From Diphasiastrum complanatum (lineage: Eukaryota; Streptophyta; Lycopodiopsida; Lycopodiales; Lycopodiaceae): DNA of 64,000 nt. Positions 1-9,400 of this stretch are shown here, in pieces. Positions within the stretch are counted from its first letter, which is position 1; every line of letters begins with the position of its first letter. The notes beneath the pieces were generated by a model. The model worked only from the letters and a program-made list of their open reading frames with translations. It was not told the DNA's origin and ran no database searches. The DNA lies in contig MU832262.1 in assembly GCA_029204225.1 (NCBI GenBank), forward strand, positions 1 through 64,000, written 5' to 3'. A program made the position numbers and the translations under genes.

Positions 1-260
1 GATGGATCCGCTACTGCTCCGCGGCCATCCCATACTAAGTTTTGGGCAAAAATATAGCTAATATCCAAGAGATTATGCATTGCTTGAGGGCACTATGTTA
101 CAACGACTACTGTGGGAATGCTTTCCAACGATCCATCACTGACAATAACTTGCTTTATCAATTGTTTAATTGTATAGGTTAATGCATGGATACTGCGACT
201 TTAATCATTGTTGGAAAACCAGCGATTATCATCAGTGATTCGATAATAGCATTTGTATAG
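1..260. other. Sequence beyond the RT break, no recognised feature
   Basis: The RT reading frame ends at 261. No palm motif, RNase H or LTR end could be recognised between here and the window edge. Confidence 0.4.
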
Positions 261-896
261 CTATCGAGCATTGTACTTAACTTTGAAAATCCATTTGCAA
301 TCAACTACATTTCTGCTGGTAGGTAATTCGACAATCATCCACGTCTGGTTCTTGATAAGAGATGAATACTCTTTATCCATAGCTTCTTTCCAGAGATCTA
401 AATCAAGCTGACTGAGTGCCTCTTGGACAAACGTCGGTTCCTGAACAAGATAAGCTGCAGACTCGTCGATATACCGGTTGGGTGGTCTGCTAGTCCTTGA
501 AGATCTTTTGGGTAATATAGAAAGTTGATTATTTTCATCATACTGTAGTCGCTGATCTGCAACATCATCATCTTTTGATTCGCCATTGATTTGTTGTCCG
601 TCGTCAAGGGTAGAGGAGCTTGGATCTTCAATAGGAATAGTCGACTGAGGAGCTGGAAAGTTCAAAGCGTCAGAAAAATCTGATAGGTCGGCTACATGGG
701 GACTACCCTTTCCTTTGAGGTCTTGAAACTGATATTCGATGAAAATGACATCCCGGCTAGTGAATATCTTCGACTCGATGGGATCGAACAACTTGTAGCT
801 TGATCTGAAGTAGTGTAGCTGATGAAAACACACTTGATACTCTAGAAGTTGAGTTTCTTCCTGAGAACACAAGGAATCTGCGCAAAAGAAGTACAT
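261..896 (-). pseudogene. copia integrase C-terminus to reverse transcriptase N-terminus
   Basis: The 211-codon open stretch begins with an integrase C-terminal motif (KLFDPIESKIFTSRDVIFIE) and passes through an acidic linker with NRYIDESAAY. It ends with the start of copia reverse transcriptase (LWKEAMDKEYSSLIKNQTW, then DCKWIFKVKYN). The first Met is not a true start, because the polyprotein continues from upstream. It stops before the RT palm domain. Confidence 0.8.
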
Positions 897-1380
897 CCAA
901 AAACTCGTAAGTTTGATAAAGAAGGTTTAGTACCTGTCCAAACTTCAAATGGTGTTTTGTTTGAGAGGCCTTTAGTGGAACATCTGTTCTGAATATAGGT
1001 TGTAGTTGAAATAGCTTCATCCCAGAAGCACTTCGTAAGTGTCGCATGTGATTACATGCACTTTGCCGATTCAAGTAAGATTCTATTCTTTCTCTCAGAA
1101 AGACCATTTGACTGAGGCGAATAGGAAGTGATGTATTGTTGCTCAATGCCGTTGTTAAGGCAATAGTCCTGGAATTCGTCAAAGATGTATTCTCCGTCGT
1201 TATCTGACCTTAGTGCTTTGATTCTTTGCCAGTTTGATTCTAAGCATGCTCTTTAAATTGCCTCAATTTGATGAAAGCCTCTGATTTCTATTTAATGACT
1301 AAACAACTGTTCTTCTAGAGAATTCGTCAATAAAGGTAATAAAATACTTTGTATCAAGCAATGAAGGAGTTTGCATAGGT

Positions 1381-1381
<1 letters not shown>
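897..1381 (-). pseudogene. copia integrase catalytic core remnant
   Basis: After the microsatellite the minus strand reads PMQTPSLLDTKYFITFIDEF (first catalytic Asp region). After a damaged stretch it reads LRSDNDGEYIF (second Asp) and then SYSPQSNGLSERKNRILLE (Glu helix). These are the D, D and E regions of a copia integrase. Several frames must be combined and there is a stop in the Glu helix, so the enzyme is not made. Confidence 0.75.
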
Positions 1382-1465
<84 letters not shown>

Positions 1466-1466
1466 G
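1382..1466. repeat. (CA)n/(TA)n microsatellite inside copia integrase
   Basis: About 75 bp of almost pure CA (one CAA interruption near 1415) pass into a short TA run at 1456-1466. On the minus strand the array is GTGTG and runs straight into TGTGGACCTATG, the codons V-C-G-P-M of the integrase. Confidence 0.95.
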
Positions 1467-1700
1467 TATGAACAACATCTGACAGAGATTTTGCTACATG
1501 CATATGGTTTGATCTGAAAGGAATCCTAGCCTGCTTTCCAAAGATGCAGCTATGATAGACATGGAGATCGACCTTACCAGAAGGATAGTCAAGATCAAGA
1601 ACCATGGATTGTCTGGACATGATCATAACAGATGCATGATTCAACTTTCCTAAGCGATGATGTCATAGTAATGCTTTATTGACTAGAACAGAGGTTTTCA
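1457..1700 (-). pseudogene. copia pre-integrase / integrase N-terminal domain
   Basis: The reading frame below 1644 gives the GAG-pre-integrase pattern (LNHASVMIMSRQSMV) and then CIFGKQARIPF, the end of the HHCC zinc-binding module. It continues to SLSDVVHT and there enters a GT/CA array. In intact copia integrases this is followed by a D-V-C-G-P-M type motif. Confidence 0.7.
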
Positions 1701-1779
1701 AGGCTTGACTAGACTCAGAATAACAATGTGCCAATCTATACAAGTAACCCTGCCTCTTGTCGAGTGCAAGGATCTTATT

Positions 1780-1967
1780 ACTCCTATCAATAATTTTTGC
1801 ATTGATCAGATTCAAATTCTACCTTATGACCTAAATCTGTAATTCTACTCACTGATAACAGATTTGTAGAGAGTTTAGGAACATATAAGACCTTTGATAG
1901 CAATTTGATAGGAATTGAAGATCTCACGTTGATTGGTCATATGTTGAGTTGCTCCAGAATCCAGAAA
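1780..1967 (-). pseudogene. copia aspartic protease remnant
   Basis: Directly downstream of, and in frame with, the gag stop, the minus strand reads FLDSGATQHMTNQRE. This contains the D-S-G-A catalytic triplet of copia proteases. The usual context has a Trp immediately before it, so the TGA separating it from gag looks like a single-base TGG to TGA mutation. The rest of the protease decays into stops toward 1780. Confidence 0.7.
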
Positions 1968-2500
1968 TCATGAATCATCCAAAAATGCGCTTTGATCTTT
2001 GACCATGAATGCGCCTTCGGCCACTTTGACCTGGGGAGATGATGAAACTGTGTTTGCTTGTTGATCAGGTTGCTTGGCTGCATTCTTCGCTTGGAGAATT
2101 CGGCAATCCTTGATCTCATGATTATTGCACTTGCAATACCTGCAAAACATCCTCTTCTTCGATTGTGGATTCGATGATTGTTCTTGACCTTGAGTCGGCT
2201 TTTGATTTGCTGCAGTCTTCCTGGAGATTTTCTCCTTTTGTCGCTTCGAGCCTTTGTTGACATATAGAGCCTGAGAGGAGGAAGTAGACGAAGTGTCTTG
2301 ACTTCTTCGATTATCTTCTTGTAGCAACATAGTGATAACTCTAGTAAGAGTTTAATCTGAGTGTGTCGATATGATCATCACCCAGTTCTCATATGTATAG
2401 GACAAGCTTGAAAGCAATGTCATAATTGCGTCTTGATCGTCTATGATTGATCCGACAGCGGCCATCTGTTGCAAGAGATTCTTAAACTGATCATACATAA
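1968..2500 (-). pseudogene. copia gag C-terminal half with CCHC zinc knuckle
   Basis: Gag would coat the element RNA in cytoplasmic virus-like particles. About 2500-2341 reads as the end of the UBN2-type gag domain (YDQFKNLLQQMAAVG near its start), broken by a TAA stop near 2352. The open part 2330-1968 is Ser/Lys/Gln-rich and carries the knuckle CRYCKCNNHEIKDC (C-x2-C-x4-H-x4-C). It ends at a TGA where copia elements normally have Trp just before the protease. Confidence 0.75.
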
Positions 2501-2519
2501 ATAGACACTCTCACACATT

Positions 2520-3323
<804 letters not shown>

Positions 3324-3324
3324 C

Positions 3325-3395
3325 CACACGCACGCATGCACGCACGCGTGCGCGCGTGCACACACACACACACACACACTCACTCACTCACTCAC
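3325..3395. repeat. Alternating pyrimidine-purine tract (CG/CA/TG) plus (CACT)n
   Basis: From 3325 to 3379 pyrimidine and purine alternate without a break, mixing CA, CG and TG steps with a CG-rich core at 3345-3358. A short ACTC repeat follows to 3395. Such tracts can form left-handed DNA. Confidence 0.85.
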
Positions 3396-4638
3396 ATCTA
3401 CCACCACACACAATTCTAAACAACCACAACTTACTTAGACCACACCACACACATAATCCCATAAGCACTATTCTAACACAAAGTCCAAGAACACACAAGC
3501 ATTTTAATATGCAAAGCACAAGAGTAATGCCCTATGCAATCCCATAAACAATATTAAGCATAAGCATAAAAGAGAGAGAAAGGAATGCATACACATAGAT
3601 TGGCTCATGTACCCAAAAGTGTGAGTGATATTATGAATAAACTTCTTGAGTAAAAGTCTAGGTTTAACTTTGTAAATCTTATATGAATTTAGGACTAAAT
3701 TTAATGTATTAGGTTTATAAGTCTTAAGTTAAATTTTAAGTAACTTGGGGGCTTATGCACGCAGAGGCCATGTGGGCTTTCTACTTAACCTAGGAAAACA
3801 TATATTTCTTTAGAGTAAGGTAACTGCCTTCTTTATAAACATTCTTAGACCTCATTGGGCTAACTCACTTGCTCCCACACTTCGACTCCCAACAATCACA
3901 ATGTTTTTATTACGTTTAACATGAAAATAGAATTTTCTTCTTTATGGTTAACCTATGTGGTTTGTAAAATAGACACAAAAACCCGTAAAAAATACTAAAA
4001 CAAACTATGGAAACTAACACTAATTATAGATTATTTTTCTATTGTAGTTCTTTGGACCATCCAAATACATCGACTAATGTCAGGATTTTGTTTTCATGAT
4101 GAGATCTAGATAACAACTGAGATCTTGCATTGACATATGCAATTCCCACACTAGAATTTTGTTCTAAAATAATGTTTTGTTGTGGATGGATGTGACACCA
4201 TCGGTTGATTTGGCCAGTCTCATTGACAAGTTCCTCTCTTTTCCACTTTGACTTGTCTCAACGTTGTTGCTTCACTTTTGATGAATATGTTTGATGAAGC
4301 AATCTTGTAAGTTTTTGTTATTGTTGTCTAATTACCGTTTACTAATTGGAGCACTTATATACGAGGTTGATGAAAGTTTGTTTGTTTTTGTTTTTGTAAA
4401 GGTATAGAAGTGGTTGGCATTATGTTGAGCTTTTCAAACTATATTTACAAGACTAATAATTGGGGTCTCTTTCTTAAGATCTAAGTTTGAATTAAACTTT
4501 CAAGGAAACTTCACTTGGTCTTGTGTGGTTGTAGCTATAATTTATAATCAAATAATATTTTTCTTTGATTGTTAAAACAAAAAAATGTAAATAACCCAAC
4601 AAAAATGGTAATTCGGTTTTTGTTGTTGTTGTTGTAGT
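3396..4638. other. Intergenic, no recognised feature
   Basis: AT-rich DNA with a GTTGTT run near 4618-4636. No coding, LTR or RNA-gene signature was recognised. Confidence 0.4.
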
Positions 4639-4911
4639 GCTTGACTCATGGCTAAGGATACTAGCATTTGTTTTGTACAAACATATGAAATATGTCAAGT
4701 AATAAGCCAAGCCTAAACATAGAGCACAAGGCTTCAAGATGTCAATGGTGCATTCGATGGGACTCTAGCATGTACGTAGCGCTTGGCTCATGTCTAAGAT
4801 AACTAGCATTTGTTTTGTACAATCATATACGATATGTCAAGTAATAAGCTTAGCCTAAGCATGGAGCACAAGGCTCCAAGATGTCAATGGTGCATTTATT
4901 TTAGTGGGACT
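4639..4911. repeat. Tandem duplication, two copies of about 142 bp
   Basis: Copy 1 (about 4639-4780) and copy 2 (about 4781-4911) both begin GCTTG(A/G)CTCATG, contain CTAGCATTTGTTTTGTACAA and end in the GGGACT(C/T)(T/G)AGC context. They differ by scattered substitutions, so the duplication is not recent. Confidence 0.85.
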
Positions 4912-5066
4912 TGAGCCTATACCACCGTGGCTACAATAATCACTTGTGCCAACTCAACTTGTTGGGCTTGATCATGCAAGGTCGACTTTAATTTAGATAG
5001 GCTTGCCTCGCAATGTAGTCCAGTTTGACTGAAGTGTTTTTTGAAGCTTTGACGATGGAAATTAGT

Positions 5067-5181
5067 GCTTGAATTTCGATTGGTAGTGCATCTTGGTTTC
5101 CAAGGGGGGTTTGAACCTGGGACCAAAGAAACTTTGGATGCCAAGCTAACCACCTGAGCGCTTGAATTTCGATTGGTAGTG
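5067..5181 (-). mobile_element. 71-bp tRNA-like retroposon flanked by perfect 22-bp direct repeats
   Basis: The insert is 5089-5159. Identical 22-bp direct repeats lie at 5067-5088 and 5160-5181. Read on the minus strand, the insert starts at a box A-like segment (GCTCAGGTGGTTAGCTTGGC) and has the box B GGTTCAAACCC about 27 bp further on, matching GGTTCRANYCC. This is the internal pol III promoter layout of a tRNA or tRNA-derived SINE. The flanking repeats look like target-site duplications. It lacks a 5' acceptor stem and a clear 3' tail, so it is a truncated SINE or tRNA-derived retroposon rather than a tRNA gene. Confidence 0.6.
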
Positions 5182-5237
5182 GAGAAGAGACACATGAAAC
5201 AACTTACTTTGAACAAGGCTTGGCTATTTGGTGATTA

Positions 5238-5460
5238 TGTGTTCGGGAAAGTTGACATCTCTTGAGAATGGAACCGACATCTTTCGTTGAAAATTGATTG
5301 CATAAAAAAGTTGACTTTAAAAAAATTGACAACTATTTTTAAATGCAGGAAATTTTAAGTTTATCGTTTTCACATGGAGATGTAGGATCTTGAAGACAAA
5401 AATTTCTAAAAATTGATAACTTCAAAAAGATGTAAGAAATTGGAGGGAACCTCAAGGAGA
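5238..5460. repeat. Interspersed repeat, copy 1 (second copy near 45.3 kb)
   Basis: GTGTTCGGGAAAGT, GGAATGGAACCGACATCTTT and later segments recur in the same order at 45297-45500. No coding capacity or termini were recognised, so the element class is unknown. Confidence 0.6.
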
Positions 5461-6330
5461 TAGGTATCATGTTAAAGAAACCCGAGAAAAGAGAATGTTA
5501 ATAATTGGCATTTTTCAACTTTGAGATGACACATGTATGACAAAGCCTCCGGGGATCTTTCAAATCAACTTTGATTTTTATTTTGTTGTAACCATGAATT
5601 ACTTTTTACCAGCTTTGGTTGTGTACAATCATAGCGTACACATCAGCCTTTATTTCGCAAAATCAAATCATGAAGCACGGGACTTTTACCGTTTGCATAG
5701 TAAACAACTCTACCCAACTCACCGCGTCATCGTGAAGTACGAGTAATTGTAACACGTTTTGGCCAAATGAAGGACCAATAGGCACCCACCGTACATAAAT
5801 ACCATATCATCATTAGAATTATTAAAATATATATATGGCGCACATTAATTTGCCAAGAAGCACAAGAAACGTGAAGGCGACGTATGCGGCCAATGATGCA
5901 ATTTGACAGTCACCCTTCATTTTCAATTTGACTTGTACGTAGCTTCATTTGAAGGGAATCTTTTTCAGGAAGTGCTCTTCATTATCACGGCCGTCCAGAA
6001 ACGTGTGACGGTTTGACACTTCAAAATGGCATCCATCATTGCCAGGGTCCATGAAGATGAAGGCCGTGTGTGTGTGTGTGAGAGAGGGAGAGAGAGGGGG
6101 AGTGAGGGAGATATAGAGAGGAGGGGAGGAGTGGCGATGGCGAAGGAGCTTTGGACGTTAATGCTTGTGTGTTTCTGCCATTCTCAATCACCTGCATACT
6201 TTCTCCTTCCGTTAAGCCTTAACTCTTGTTGCTGTTCATGAATTATATACGAAGGGGGCTGCTTCTGTGACACAATCAATCATCATTTTGCTGCTGCTGT
6301 GGTGCTGCCATGACTCCTTCCTTGCAGGCA
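5461..6330. other. Intergenic, GT/GA simple sequence at 6066-6130
   Basis: No gene was recognised. A GTGTGTG-GAGAGAG stretch lies about 300 bp upstream of the E3 ligase start codon and could belong to its promoter or leader. Confidence 0.4.
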
Positions 6331-6337
6331 TATATAT
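6331..6337 (+). promoter_or_regulatory. Candidate TATA box of the RING-H2 gene
   Basis: TATATAT lies 102 bp upstream of the predicted ATG at 6439, in a spacing that would give a leader of roughly 70 bases. There is no support beyond motif and position. A second TA-rich stretch near 6400 is an alternative. Confidence 0.3.
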
Positions 6338-6438
6338 GCCTCTTTACTGGGTTTTCCTCCTTTAAGGCCTCCAGTTCCTTTTAAGCTTGCTGGTGCTGAT
6401 ATTTATATGGGGGGTCTCTCCTGTGATAGAACAATTGC

Positions 6439-9400
6439 ATGAATGGAATGACAGAAAGGGCTGAAATGGAAGAAGAAAGGTGGATTTGCCTGGTTTGCAC
6501 GTTTGAAAATGAGGGATTGAATGGAATGTGTGGTATGTGTGGCAATTTGCAATCCGGATGGCAACAGATTTTCGGCAGAAGTCCTCCGAGTTCGAGGTCG
6601 AATGATGGGGAGTCTGGTCGTGCGGTTGATTTGCACCAGGAATCTGGGAATTTGAGGGCATTGAGCAGAAGCGGCCAAAGTGTGCGATTTTCAGTGTGTG
6701 GTATTCCGCATCTGGTGTCAAACGCGTTGTCAGGAGCAGTCGCGGGGGTGTTTGCCATAGGTTGCCCCTTGCCCCTTTTTTTATCTCTCTGTGTCTATCA
6801 CACGCACAAGCACAAAGGCGCACAAGCATGCACACATTCGTGCATTTCGTACAATAGCTATGCTTTCTAGCTAAGTTTTGAGCAAATCAAAATGGTGAAA
6901 TGTAAAATATGCGTGGTTTTTTTTTTGAGGAAGCAGGGACGAACTCCCAAGAACCAACCTGCAATGATCAATAGAAAACAAGGAAGCCTGCTATACGTAA
7001 CCTTCCAACCATAGACTGTGAGGAGACACGATCACTCTTGTGCTAAGAGAAGCATGCTCTCCTAAGGAATCCACAAGAGCACACTCCAAACACTCACCAA
7101 GAGTTGAATAGTAATCACCAAGAGTTGAATAGTAAGAATGAGCCCTTAGAAGGAGAACCCCCTCTTTTTGTAGGTGCTCTCGCTGCATGCTCTCTCCTCC
7201 CAAATATTCTCATGCAACTGCTCTACTCATGTAGGCCATCAGTGTTACAAACCTACTTATTGCAAACCTCCAGGGCACGGTGGGTGGACCTGGATTAGGT
7301 CCTATGGCGGGGTGGAACGTGAATCGTTCGGTTGTAGTTAACCGGCACTTGGAGGTTTGAGTAACTAGGGTTTGTAACAATTAGTCTCCATGCAATGGGT
7401 TCAAAAGGTCCTTAACTAAAGTATATCGAAAACTATATCAGAATCCCTTTGGTGAACCACACAAGACTTTCTTAGCTTATCCATCATTCGGGTTTCCCTA
7501 ACTTGTGACGGAGGCAGTCCATAATTGTTGCACTTTAATCTCCCGAGAGCTCTCAAACTCTGATGGCCGGTGTGAGGAATGATCCACCCATCCACAGGTG
7601 CCCTCCTCTTGAGTCTATCTGATTTCTATTCTGGGCCTGGGACACATGGATGCCATGCAAGGGGTGATCAGTCCCCATGGTTCCATGAAATCTTGTACCT
7701 GCAATCAGTGCGTGACTGAGGCACCACCCCCTGTGCCCCGTCATGGACAAGTGACACAGATGGTCACCCAACATAACTGCCAGCTGGCTGCTCGTCAAAC
7801 AGAGGCATCTCCGCTGTTGACGACTAGGGTCCATACGGTCATAACTCCGCCCACTGACATCCTGTTAGGCGGTCACATTGGGTCACTGCCAATGATATAC
7901 TGGACCCAACTGGTCCCCTGGTGTCCATCCTAGTAACTGGCCCTAGCCAATGCCATGGACCTCGGCCCCTAGTAACTGGTCGTGCCGGGACTGTGCTAGA
8001 GCACAACTGGCGTCTAACAATTGCCCTAAGAATATCTTCCAAGACTTGGTTCACTCGCTCTGTTTGACCATCCGTTTGAGGATGCACGGAGCTACTCATC
8101 CGCAATTGTGTTCCCAACCTGGCGAACACCTCAATCCAAAAATTTCTTGTAAACTTGGGATCCCTATCAGACACAATGGACTTTGGAAGTCCATGCAACC
8201 TGACGACATTCTGAATGAACAACTTAGCAACCTGCAGAGCTGTGACCTTCTTGGTCGTTGCGATGAAGTGAGCCATCTTGGAAAATCTTTCTACCACTAC
8301 CATAACTGAATTGAAATTTGTCTGGGTCATGGGTAGCCCTACAATGAAATCCATGGAGATACTTTCCCACCTTGTAGGAATCTCCAGTGGTTGAGGAAGC
8401 TCGGAGGACTTGCCCGCTCAGCCTTGTTCACCTGACAAGCCGTGCAATGCTGGACGCACCCTCTGATGTCCCCCTGCAACGTGCCCAGAAATAATGCCTT
8501 CTTACCAGCTCACTGGTCTTATCAATACCCGAGTGCCCCGTGCAAGGACTATCATGGCACTCATGAAGTATCTTACGACGAAGATCTCTCATGTTTGGCA
8601 CGAAAACCTTTCCGTTTTCAATAACATACCATCCTTCATGGTGTATGTTAGATATGTACTGGTGTATGCTTTAGAGGAAGTGACTGCCTCGACTGACTCT
8701 TCCGGACCTTGCGCGCATCTGGCCACACACGCTAACAATGTGCGTCGCTCTGCTGGGCTCTCTTGATCTCCTCCATGAGATCATTCTCAACTACAGTAAA
8801 GCTCATCTGTTGCAGTATCCGAGATAGTCATCAGCGACCACATTTTCCTTTCCTCTTCGGAAGCAAATTTCCAAATGAAATTCCTGCGTCAGCTCGGCCC
8901 ACCGAGCCTGGCGGCCCTTCAAATCTTGATGAGTGCATCTTATCAATGATGTCTTCCGAATTCCTTTCCTTGTGCCACCTTGACTCCTTTTTATTCCTCC
9001 GTTGTTGCAAATTGTTGTCTAGTCAAGTTATCATTTATCCAAACCTATGGCGCTTTCAAGTGAGATCTATGTCTGAGTACTTTGGCTCTTTCTAGAGCAG
9101 TGTTAAGATGCCTTGGTCTTTCTTCCCTTCTTAGCTGCTCTGTAGGCTTCTGAACATTCTGGTTCTGGTATGTGCATGATATCTCAGAAGAAGGTGCTCG
9201 CCACTTCACACTGTTTTCTTTTTCCTCCTCTTTGATCTTAACCATCTGTAGGTTTAGGGCATGTTGTGTTCTTTCCTGTTTCTTTTTGATCAACATTGTC
9301 ATCTCGTCCTTTTTGGTGTTTACTAGCGCCTTAGTTGCCTGTTCCGAAACGGAACACGTTCCATTCCAGAACCAGAACTTGACCAAAACATTTTTTCCAA

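Larger units (their letters stand above)
1..2510 (-). mobile_element. Degenerate Ty1/copia retrotransposon, internal region, cut by the window edge
   Basis: Reading the minus strand from right to left gives the copia gene order: gag with a zinc knuckle, protease, integrase, then the start of reverse transcriptase. The 5' end runs into CA-rich simple sequence near 2510. The element continues, or decays, beyond position 1. Frameshifts and in-frame stops break every domain, so it is dead. Neither LTR is visible. A long CA/GT array sits inside the integrase gene. Confidence 0.85.

Noticed and set aside
5089-5159. Functional tRNA gene on the minus strand
   Set aside because: It has box A- and box B-like segments but no acceptor stem and no paired T stem. 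Flanking direct repeats favour a retroposon.
6362-6835. Minus-strand frames opposite exon 1 of the E3 gene
   Set aside because: Shadow frames of the NZF exon; the plus-strand reading has a domain and correct splice phase.
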